NCBI GenBank assembly: GCA_934481375.1
Contig: CAKSPN010000050.1
Location: 1-9,696, forward strand
Direction of reading: 5' to 3'
From: an uncultured Clostridia bacterium
Lineage (GTDB): Bacteria > Bacillota > Clostridia > UBA1381
Length of the DNA stretch: 9,696 bases
The position numbers were made by a program, and so were the translations under genes. Below, piece after piece: positions 1-5,919 of the stretch. A model generated the notes under the pieces. The model saw only the letters and a list, made by a program, of their open reading frames with translations. It made no database searches and was not told the DNA's origin. Within the stretch, counting starts at the first letter, position 1, and each line of letters begins with the position of its first letter.

Positions 1-791
1 GAAATACAGTTTTCCACACCGTCTATCGCCATATAGGTATAGTCAGGGTTGTCCTGCGTCATTGTTTTTAAAATTCCGCCGGTAGTGGGGAAGAAACGGG
101 CACGGCTGTCATTATCAAAATCCATTTGAGCCTCAAGCTCTATACCTTCGTCCCTGAGCCATTTTGTAAGCTCGTCAAACGTCAGCACGGCATCAACTAT
201 GCCCTCATAATGCGCCGCTTCGTCCTTTTTTGCAACGCACGGCCCAATAAAAACGGTTTTTGCATTCGGGTGTATGCGCTTTATTTCGTTGCAGTGCGCC
301 TGCATCGGCGATACAACGTCCGCAAGATACGGAAGCTCCGACGGGAAATATTTTTGTATCAAAAGATTTATAGAATGACAGCAGGAGGAAATTATAACGT
401 CTCTTGTGCCGTCATTAATCATTTTTTCATATTCGTTTTTAACCATTGTTGCGCCTATTGCGGTTTCCTCCGCGTCGGCAAATCCGAGCGCTTTTAAGGC
501 TTTGCGCATAGACGATATGCCCACGCCGTCATAATTTGCCACAAAAGACGGAGCCAGGCTTACATATACGGGGTCGCCGCTGTTTAAAAGCACCTTGACC
601 TTTTCGGTTTCGTCAACAATTTGTTTTGCGTTCTGGGGACAGACTACAAAGCACTGTCCGCATAAAATACATTCGTTTCCTATAATATACGCCTGGTTTC
701 CCGAAAAGCGGATTGATTTAACGGGGCAGTGGCGTATGCATTTATAGCAGTTTTTACAGTTGGACTTTTTCAGAGTCAGACAATCTGTCAT
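1..791 (-). CDS. 4Fe-4S / [FeFe]-hydrogenase H-cluster domain protein (HydS-like), C-terminus cut by window edge
   Basis: The first 263 codons are present; the gene runs off the left edge. An N-terminal 2x[4Fe-4S] ferredoxin domain is visible: C12, C15, C18, C22 followed by P, and C41, C44, C47, C51 followed by P. After it (from about residue 75) comes the large-subunit C-terminal (H-cluster) fold of [FeFe]-hydrogenases. The L2 motif is clear (GPCVAKKDE, residues 183-191, fitting PCxxKxxE). The L1 motif reads SSCCHSIN (135-142) where catalytic enzymes have TSCCPxW, so both cysteines are kept but the proline and tryptophan are lost. L3 would lie outside the window. Such short ferredoxin-plus-H-cluster proteins include group C sensory hydrogenases (HydS), which often carry a C-terminal PAS domain and sit near SpoIIE phosphatases or kinases; that part cannot be seen here. 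I chose the ATG at 791; a TTG two codons upstream (797) is better spaced from AAGGAA (808-803). It is third in an operon after two [2Fe-2S] proteins. The H-cluster family call is firm; the sensory role is inference. Confidence 0.85.
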   Translation of the reverse strand, partial: MTDCLTLKKSNCKNCYKCIRHCPVKSIRFSGNQAYIIGNECILCGQCFVVCPQNAKQIVDETEKVKVLLNSGDPVYVSLAPSFVANYDGVGISSMRKALKALGFADAEETAIGATMVKNEYEKMINDGTRDVIISSCCHSINLLIQKYFPSELPYLADVVSPMQAHCNEIKRIHPNAKTVFIGPCVAKKDEAAHYEGIVDAVLTFDELTKWLRDEGIELEAQMDFDNDSRARFFPTTGGILKTMTQDNPDYTYMAIDGVENCI

Positions 792-812
792 AACCAAAAC
801 CGTTCCTTTCCA

Positions 813-1058
813 TTATAGTTTATCAAGTACGTTTTCTTTAAAAAATTCATCAAATTTATCGGGAGTAAGACCGGTGTGCGTTACATCGTCAATCACGACC
901 GTAACCCCCTCACGGTTGCATTTGCCGGTACAGAAACAGCCGGCGAGCGTGATTTCGTTATCAAGCTTTCGGGTTTCGATTTCCTTTTGAAAAAGCTCAA
1001 CTATTTCGTGCGAGCCTTTAATATGGCACGAACTTCCCACACAAATTTCAATAATCAT
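813..1058 (-). CDS. NuoE-like thioredoxin-fold [2Fe-2S] ferredoxin protein (second of a tandem pair)
   Basis: This 81-aa protein has the NuoE/HydC-type [2Fe-2S] ligand pattern: C6 and C11 (Cx4C) near the N-terminus and C43 and C47 (Cx3C) in the second half, plus an extra cysteine at C41. Full NuoE or HydC subunits are roughly twice as long and have an N-terminal helical domain; only the thioredoxin-like cluster domain is present here. It should pass electrons between a flavoprotein or ferredoxin and a partner, most likely the H-cluster protein encoded 21 nt downstream. Its ATG overlaps the TGA of the preceding paralogue in an ATGA arrangement, which points to translational coupling. It shares GSSCHIKGS near the N-terminus and DEFFKENV near the C-terminus with that paralogue. 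No NuoF-like diaphorase is visible in the window, so the electron donor is unknown. Confidence 0.88.
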   Translation of the reverse strand: MIIEICVGSSCHIKGSHEIVELFQKEIETRKLDNEITLAGCFCTGKCNREGVTVVIDDVTHTGLTPDKFDEFFKENVLDKL

Positions 1059-1297
1059 TTCACCGCACCCATAACGTTTTCTTTAAAGAACTCGTCCACC
1101 GTTTCGGGAGAAACCGAGAAGAAGTTATCGTCAACCGTTACACAGACTCCGTCCTGACATCTTCCCATACAAAAAGTCCCTGCAAGCTCCACCTTATCGC
1201 CGAGAGCATTTTCGCTTATAAGATACTGCAACTGCTCCACTACCTGGCGTGAGCCTTTAATGTGGCATGATGATCCGATACATACTGTTACTTTCAT
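1055..1297 (-). CDS. NuoE-like thioredoxin-fold [2Fe-2S] ferredoxin protein (first of a tandem pair)
   Basis: This 80-aa protein begins MKVTVCIGSSCHIKG and carries the [2Fe-2S] ligands C6, C11, C43 and C47 of the NuoE/HydC family, plus an extra C52. The frame stays open up to an ATG at 1345. I reject that start because the extra 16 residues would be encoded by a terminator-like hairpin, and because the ATG at 1297 has a good ribosome binding site (AGGAAGG, 1310-1304, 6 nt away). It is a diverged tandem duplicate of the next gene, overlapping it by 4 nt (ATGA), and is first in the operon leading to the H-cluster protein. A near-consensus promoter lies at 1392-1364. Its role is probably electron transfer to or from the H-cluster protein; the exact partner is inferred from gene order only. 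Confidence 0.88.
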   Translation of the reverse strand: MKVTVCIGSSCHIKGSRQVVEQLQYLISENALGDKVELAGTFCMGRCQDGVCVTVDDNFFSVSPETVDEFFKENVMGAVK

Positions 1298-1314
1298 AAT
1301 AAACCTTCCTTTCC

Positions 1315-1329
1315 GTGCCGTAAAGGCAC
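1315..1329 (-). other. Small hairpin in the leader of the [2Fe-2S]/H-cluster operon
   Basis: On the minus strand GTGCC, TTTAC, GGCAC can form a 5-bp stem with a 5-nt loop, ending just before the ribosome binding site of the gene starting at 1297. It is not followed by a U-tract, so it is not a terminator. It could protect the transcript 5' end or affect access to the ribosome binding site. It may be chance. Confidence 0.3.
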
Positions 1330-1363
1330 AAAACCCCCGCCGCAAGAATGCGGCGCCGGGGGT
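1330..1363 (-). terminator. Bulged GC-rich hairpin with short U-tract; probable terminator of adhE-kinase operon
   Basis: On the minus strand ACCCCC (1363-1358) pairs with GGGGGT (1338-1333), and GCCGCA (1354-1349) pairs with TGCGGC (1344-1339). A 3-nt bulge (GGC) and a TTCT loop separate the arms. The stem is followed by TTT and then G, so the U-tract is short (four Ts, the first paired). It begins 16 nt after the stop codon of the kinase gene, where a terminator for adhE and the kinase is expected. Because the U-tract is short, partial read-through into the next operon is possible. Confidence 0.6.
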
Positions 1364-1392
1364 ATTATATGCTTTTATTTATTCGTAGTCAA
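1364..1392 (-). promoter_or_regulatory. Sigma-A promoter of the [2Fe-2S]/H-cluster operon
   Basis: TTGACT (1392-1387) is separated by exactly 17 nt from TATAAT (1369-1364), matching 11 of 12 consensus positions. The -35 box lies in the last codons of the kinase gene. The predicted start, about 7 nt beyond the -10, is near 1357, inside the 5' arm of the terminator-like hairpin. The leader to the ATG at 1297 would then be about 60 nt. I found no Rex-type dyad here. Confidence 0.7.
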
Positions 1393-2128
1393 CTACGTTT
1401 ATCCATGAGTTAAGGAATTCACGTTCCTTTTCGTTGCCTTTGACGCTCTGCGACGCCGCCACAATAGGCATCCACTTTTGCACGTACTGCTTTGCGGTAT
1501 CGCTCTTTTCACAGAACAAATCAAGGTACTTATCTGCGCCGGTTATGTCACCGCTAAGCCAGAACAAAAGATATGTTCTTGCGGCGTCGGCGGAGGCGTT
1601 TCCCTGTGTTGCGTGCGACCAATCGAGGATATACGGCGTGCCGTCGTCGGAGATGATTATGTTTGACGGATTGAAATCGCCGTGGCAAAGCTTTTTGTGC
1701 TTGGGCATAGCCTCAAGACGTGTGTGCAGATCGTATCTGACCGTTGCGCTCAAATCCGTAAGGCTGATTTTTCTGCTCATTTTATCCTTTAATTTCGTCA
1801 AAAGGGGAGATTCCTTGCTGTGAACCTCTAGCTGGAGATTTACAAACAAATCCATATACTCGTCTTTCTTCTGTGGATTTTCCTCCATAAGCTGTGCAAG
1901 AGTTTTTCCTTTTATATAGTCGGAAACGATTGTCCATTTGCCGTCTATAACGGTGACTTCGTGAACTTTCGGGATATTAAGCCCTGTTTCCTCAACACGT
2001 GCCTGGTTAAGCGCCTCGTTTAAAATGTCCGCTTTTGAAAAATCGCTGTTGAACACTTTAAGGCACACACTGCCGTCACGGTAAATTGTTTTGTTGTTTC
2101 TGACCGCAATAATTCTGTCCAGATTCAT
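1379..2128 (-). CDS. Aminoglycoside phosphotransferase-family kinase, substrate unknown
   Basis: This 249-aa protein has the APH/choline kinase-like fold. The catalytic Brenner motif is HGDFNPSN (149-156) and the metal-binding DFG equivalent is LDW (168-170). K24 in the N-lobe is a candidate ATP-binding lysine. An N-lobe of roughly residues 1-75 is followed by a helical C-lobe. Enzymes of this family phosphorylate aminoglycosides, choline, sugars, homoserine or protein targets, and nothing in the sequence decides the substrate. Antibiotic resistance should not be assumed. It starts 14 nt after the adhE stop codon, and its ribosome binding site (AAGGAG, 2143-2138) touches that stop, so it is probably co-transcribed and translationally coupled with adhE. 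That places it under the same likely redox control. No signal peptide or membrane segment is seen, so it should be cytoplasmic. Confidence 0.85.
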   Translation of the reverse strand: MNLDRIIAVRNNKTIYRDGSVCLKVFNSDFSKADILNEALNQARVEETGLNIPKVHEVTVIDGKWTIVSDYIKGKTLAQLMEENPQKKDEYMDLFVNLQLEVHSKESPLLTKLKDKMSRKISLTDLSATVRYDLHTRLEAMPKHKKLCHGDFNPSNIIISDDGTPYILDWSHATQGNASADAARTYLLFWLSGDITGADKYLDLFCEKSDTAKQYVQKWMPIVAASQSVKGNEKEREFLNSWINVVDYE

Positions 2129-2142
2129 TTGTTATCACTCCT

Positions 2143-4836
2143 TTACTTTCTTGTTTTGTCCTCTCGATAAGCCTGTTTGAAATCATGAGCGTCTTTTTCG
2201 GTATCGAGCTTTTCCTTTTTGACAGCCTTTTTGCTGTGCTTGCCGTAGTAAGCGTTAAGATACATTTCCTTTATCTCGCTCATAAGCGGATAACGGGGAT
2301 TTGCGCCCGTGCACTGGTCGTCAAATGCCTGCTCTACCATTGCGTCGAGTCTGTCAAGGAAATCCTTTTCGTCAATACCGTAATCCTTTATGGTTTTCTT
2401 TATTCCCACTCTGTCTTTAAGAGCGTTTACCGCTTTTATGAGATTTTCAAGCTTTTCCTCGTCCGTTTCACCGCCGAGACCGAGAGCGTCCGCAACCTCT
2501 GCGTATCTTTCAAGCGTTTTCGGGTGATCGTACTGTGAGAAAGTTCCCATTTTTGCGGGAGCCTCTGCGGCGTTAAAGCGAAGCACTTCTTCTATCATAA
2601 GCGCATTTGCAACGCCGTGCGGCAGATGATGGAACGCTCCGAGCTTGTGCGCCATTGAATGGCACACGCCGAGGAATGCGTTGGCAAAAGCCATACCCGC
2701 CATTGTTGCGGCGTTCGCCATTTTCTCACGTGCTTCGATGTCCTCCTGACCGTTATCATAAGCACGGGGCAGATACTTGAATATATTCTTGAGTGCTTTT
2801 ACCGCAAGTCCATCCGTGTAATCGGTAGCCATAACCGAGGCGTATGCCTCAAGTGCGTGCGTTACGGCGTCTATGCCCGATGCGGCGGTAAGCTCTTTCG
2901 GTGCGCTCATATGGAAATCGGTATCTATTACCGCCATATTCGGCAACAGCTGATAATCCGCAAGCGGATATTTAACGCCCGTGTTTTCATCGGTTATAAC
3001 CGCAAACGGCGTTACCTCCGAGCCTGTTCCGGCAGAGGTCGGGATTGCGATAAAGTATGCCTTTTCGCCCATTTTCGGGAAAGTATACACACGCTTTCTT
3101 ATATCGATAAAGCGCATTGCCATATCCATAAAGTCTGCCTCGGGGTGTTCATACATTACCCACATAATTTTGCCGGCGTCCATTGCACTGCCGCCGCCGA
3201 GCGCTATAATGCAGTCGGGCTTAAAAGCGGACATCTGCTTTGCGCCCTCTTTTGCACAGCCTAAAGTCGGGTCGGGAGCAACGTCAAAGAATGTTGTATG
3301 CGCTATGCCCATTTCGTCAAGCTTATCGGTGATAGGCTTGGTGTAACCGTTTTGGTAAAGGAAGCTGTCGGTTACGATAAACGCTCTCTTTTTACCCATT
3401 ACGTGCTTAAGCTCATCAAGAGCAACGGGCAGACAGCCCTTTTTGATATATACCTTTTCAGGCGCTCTGAACCACAACATATTTTCCCTTCTTTCGGCAA
3501 CTGTTTTTATATTTATAAGATGCTTTACTCCTACGTTTTCCGATACCGAGTTTCCGCCCCAGCTTCCGCAGCCGAGCGTAAGCGACGGCGCAAGCTTGAA
3601 GTTGTATAAATCACCGATACCGCCGTGGGACGAGGGTGTGTTTACAAGTATGCGGCAGGTTTTCATTCTGTGCGCAAATTCGTTGAGTTTTTCTTTTTCC
3701 GTTACGGCGTTCAAATATATCGATGATGTGTGACCGTAGCCGCCGTCTGCAATAAGATGCTCCGCTTTGTCGAAAGCGTCTTGTATATCCTCCGCCTTGT
3801 ACATTGCAAGTACGGGAGAGAGCTTTTCGTGTGCAAATTCCTCCGAAAGCTCAACACTCTCCACTTCGCCGATAATGATTTTCGTTGTTTCGGGAACCGT
3901 AACTCCGGCAAGCTGTGCTATCTTGTATGCCGGCTGACCTACTATCTTGGCATTAAGCGCACCGTTTATAAGAATGGTTTTTCTTACCTTTTCGGTTTCG
4001 TCCTTTTTAAGGAAGTAACAACCTCTGTATTCAAATTCCTCTTTGACCGCATCGTATATGTTCTTATGAACTATTACCGATTGCTCCGATGCGCATATCA
4101 TACCGTTGTCAAAGGTTTTTGAATGGATAATCGAGCTTACAGCAAGCACAATATCTGCCGTATCGTCAATGATTGCAGGTGTGTTTCCCGCACCGACGCC
4201 GAGCGCCGGCTTACCGCTCGAATATGCCGCCTTAACCATTCCCGGACCGCCCGTTGCAAGTATGATGTCCGCTTCTTTCATAAGAAGGTTTGTCATTTCG
4301 AGCGAAGGTGTATCTATCCAATTGATAATCCCCTCGGGTGCGCCTGCCTTAACGGCTGCGTCAAGCACCACTTTAGCCGCCTCAATAGTGGATTTTTTCG
4401 CTCTGGGGTGCGGTGAGATGATTATTGCATTTCTTGTTTTAAGCGCTATAAGCGTTTTAAATATAGCCGTTGACGTCGGGTTGGTTGTAGGTATAACCGC
4501 TGCAATAACGCCTATCGGCTCTGCTATTTTCTTTATTCCGTATGCCTTATCTTCTTCAAGGACTCCGCAGGTTTTGGTGTCTTTGTATGCGTTGTAAATA
4601 TATTCAGCCGCATAGTTATTTTTTATAACCTTATCCTCAACGACTCCCATACCCGTTTCCTCGACTGCCATTTTTGCAAGAGGTATTCTTTGCTTGTTCG
4701 CAGCGGACGCAGCGGCAAAGAATATTTTGTCGACCTGTTCCTGTGTGAAAGACGAAAACTGCTTCTGCGCCTCTTTGATATTCGCAAGAGCTTCTTCAAG
4801 TGCTTCCACACCGTCAATAATCTTTCGTTCCAACAT
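2143..4836 (-). CDS. adhE: Bifunctional acetaldehyde-CoA/alcohol dehydrogenase
   Basis: AdhE reduces acetyl-CoA to acetaldehyde and then to ethanol, using two NADH, and so regenerates NAD+ during fermentation. At 897 aa it matches the family length (E. coli 891). The N-terminal aldehyde dehydrogenase half covers about residues 1-440, with the catalytic Cys248 in FDNGMICASEQS and the nearby GVGAGNTP (213-220). The C-terminal iron-dependent alcohol dehydrogenase half covers about 455-865, with GGGS (547-550) for nucleotide binding and the presumed Fe ligands D656, H660, H726 and H740, each three positions on from the E. coli residues. The enzyme usually forms helical spirosomes in the cytoplasm. 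A lysine-rich tail (about 866-897) extends past the usual end. The ATG at 4836 is supported by an excellent ribosome binding site (AAGGAGGA, 4849-4842). The promoter and a probable Rex operator lie directly upstream, and the kinase gene follows in the same operon. Confidence 0.98.
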   Translation of the reverse strand: MLERKIIDGVEALEEALANIKEAQKQFSSFTQEQVDKIFFAAASAANKQRIPLAKMAVEETGMGVVEDKVIKNNYAAEYIYNAYKDTKTCGVLEEDKAYGIKKIAEPIGVIAAVIPTTNPTSTAIFKTLIALKTRNAIIISPHPRAKKSTIEAAKVVLDAAVKAGAPEGIINWIDTPSLEMTNLLMKEADIILATGGPGMVKAAYSSGKPALGVGAGNTPAIIDDTADIVLAVSSIIHSKTFDNGMICASEQSVIVHKNIYDAVKEEFEYRGCYFLKKDETEKVRKTILINGALNAKIVGQPAYKIAQLAGVTVPETTKIIIGEVESVELSEEFAHEKLSPVLAMYKAEDIQDAFDKAEHLIADGGYGHTSSIYLNAVTEKEKLNEFAHRMKTCRILVNTPSSHGGIGDLYNFKLAPSLTLGCGSWGGNSVSENVGVKHLINIKTVAERRENMLWFRAPEKVYIKKGCLPVALDELKHVMGKKRAFIVTDSFLYQNGYTKPITDKLDEMGIAHTTFFDVAPDPTLGCAKEGAKQMSAFKPDCIIALGGGSAMDAGKIMWVMYEHPEADFMDMAMRFIDIRKRVYTFPKMGEKAYFIAIPTSAGTGSEVTPFAVITDENTGVKYPLADYQLLPNMAVIDTDFHMSAPKELTAASGIDAVTHALEAYASVMATDYTDGLAVKALKNIFKYLPRAYDNGQEDIEAREKMANAATMAGMAFANAFLGVCHSMAHKLGAFHHLPHGVANALMIEEVLRFNAAEAPAKMGTFSQYDHPKTLERYAEVADALGLGGETDEEKLENLIKAVNALKDRVGIKKTIKDYGIDEKDFLDRLDAMVEQAFDDQCTGANPRYPLMSEIKEMYLNAYYGKHSKKAVKKEKLDTEKDAHDFKQAYREDKTRK

Positions 4837-4915
4837 AATAATCCTCCTTGTAAATTATTGCTTATTCGTAATGATAAAGCGTTTTATACCCATGCCGGAG
4901 AGAATATTTCCGACA

Positions 4916-4933
4916 TTGATAATATTTTAACAT
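4916..4933 (-). promoter_or_regulatory. Probable Rex operator over the adhE -10 region
   Basis: The minus strand reads ATGTTAA-AATA-TTATCAA, which matches the Rex consensus TTGTTAA-N4-TTAACAA at 12 of 14 defined positions, with one mismatch in each half-site. It overlaps the -10 box and the predicted start site of adhE, the position expected for a repressor released by NADH. Rex control of adhE is well established in Clostridia. The rex gene itself is not in the window. Confidence 0.68.
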
Positions 4934-4952
4934 ACTTTCAAGGCTTTGTGAA
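4924..4952 (-). promoter_or_regulatory. Sigma-A promoter of adhE (extended -10)
   Basis: TTCACA (4952-4947), a 17-nt spacer, and TAAAAT (4929-4924), preceded by TGT so that it forms an extended -10. Transcription should start near 4917 and leave an untranslated leader of about 80 nt before the ATG at 4836. In the rest of that leader I see only a weak CGGA/TCCG dyad and no recognisable riboswitch. Confidence 0.65.
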
Positions 4953-4992
4953 ATGTTTATTGCGTATATCTGTAATGTAAAATTCGATATAG

Positions 4993-5916
4993 CTAAAAAA
5001 GCTCGCGCTTTGATTGGCAAAGCTCCGATATAAACAGCTTGTCAAGCCCGGAGAGAACATAGTCCTTTTTATGAATAATTACGTCCCTGTATATTCTGTT
5101 GTTTTCTGTGTTTTTCTTTTCCACAAGTCCGAAACGGTCAAGCAGACTTTTCGGCGAGGGAGTGACCCACATAAACGTGTCGGGATTTTTGGAGAGCAAA
5201 TCGAACTGGCTCGCTCTTTCAAAAACAAATATCCTGCGGTCTATGTTGTCGGGCAGTTCCTCTTTGCGCACGCTTGCAAACGGCAGTGAGGGCACGAACG
5301 GGTCGGCGTGCGCTATTTCTATATAGCCTTTGAGGTCCTCAAAGGTTATAAAATCCTTTTTTGCAAGCGGATTGTCCTTATTCATAAGAAGAATATACTT
5401 AAATTCCGTAATCAGCTCATGCCTTAAGCCTTTTTCGTTAAAAAGGTCGGAATAGAACTTGTCAAAGTTTTCGGCATAACGCAGTATGCCGAGGTTATAG
5501 TCCGCTTCGAGTATATTCTTTATAACACGCTGTGCGTTTGTTTCCTTATAAAATATTTCAACGTTTTTCTCTTTGCTAAGAGCAAGAGAAAAATTTGAAA
5601 ATGCGTCTGAAATATAGCTTGCTCTCGGTACTGATATGGAAAAACGCTTTTTGTGCAGTGCGGCGTTTTTGAACATATTTTCAACCTCGTCCACCTGCTT
5701 TAAGATTGTGTTTGCATATCGGAGAAACGTTTCCCCATCGGGCGTTAAAACCATACCCTTTGCGCTTCTGGTAAAAATCTCAACGCCGAGCGAATTTTCC
5801 AGCTCCTTTATTGCACGGCTCAAATTCGGCTGATTCATCGCAAGGCTTTCCGCCGCCTTGTTGAGCGAACCCGATTTTGCAACCTCAACCGCATATTTCA
5901 TATGCAGAATGTTCAT
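4993..5916 (-). CDS. LysR-family transcriptional regulator
   Basis: This 307-aa protein has the standard LysR layout. An N-terminal winged helix-turn-helix spans about residues 1-60, with the recognition region AAESLAMNQPNLSRAIKELE at 21-40 and the typical FTRSAKGMVLTPDGE following at 48-62. A linker helix (about 62-88) leads to a periplasmic-binding-protein-like effector domain (about 91-300). The ATG at 5916 lies 3 nt after the hydrolase stop codon, and GGTGAT (5928-5923) at the end of the hydrolase gene serves as ribosome binding site, so the two genes are co-transcribed and translationally coupled. LysR regulators are more often divergent from their targets. Here the likely target is its own operon and perhaps the divergent reductase gene through the 8975-9054 region. 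The inducer is unknown; a sugar or sugar acid released by the hydrolase is a guess from context. Confidence 0.93.
   Translation of the reverse strand: MNILHMKYAVEVAKSGSLNKAAESLAMNQPNLSRAIKELENSLGVEIFTRSAKGMVLTPDGETFLRYANTILKQVDEVENMFKNAALHKKRFSISVPRASYISDAFSNFSLALSKEKNVEIFYKETNAQRVIKNILEADYNLGILRYAENFDKFYSDLFNEKGLRHELITEFKYILLMNKDNPLAKKDFITFEDLKGYIEIAHADPFVPSLPFASVRKEELPDNIDRRIFVFERASQFDLLSKNPDTFMWVTPSPKSLLDRFGLVEKKNTENNRIYRDVIIHKKDYVLSGLDKLFISELCQSKRELF
4995..5011 (-). terminator. Short hairpin with U-tract at the end of the LysR gene (weak terminator)
   Basis: The minus strand reads AAAGC, GCGA, GCTTT, TTT: a 5-bp stem capped by a GNRA-type loop and running into six Ts that include the first base of the TAG stop. 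The stem is short, so termination would be inefficient or assisted. It sits where the hydrolase-LysR transcript should end, before the separate adhE promoter. Confidence 0.35.
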
Positions 5917-5919
5917 ATA

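Noticed and set aside
126..497. A 123-codon plus-strand ORF at the left end
   Set aside because: It is antisense to the H-cluster protein, whose motifs are unambiguous on the minus strand.
1298..1345. A 16-residue N-terminal extension of the first [2Fe-2S] protein from an ATG at 1345
   Set aside because: The extension is encoded by the terminator-like hairpin and leader. The ATG at 1297 has a proper ribosome binding site and matches the paralogue's N-terminus.
2659..3264. A 201-codon plus-strand ORF inside adhE
   Set aside because: It lies wholly antisense to a clearly real gene, has a Cys/Arg/His-rich shadow composition, and lacks family motifs.
4106..4597. A 163-codon plus-strand ORF inside adhE resembling a membrane protein
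   Set aside because: Its hydrophobic look comes from reading the aldehyde dehydrogenase domain in reverse. It has no recognisable family.
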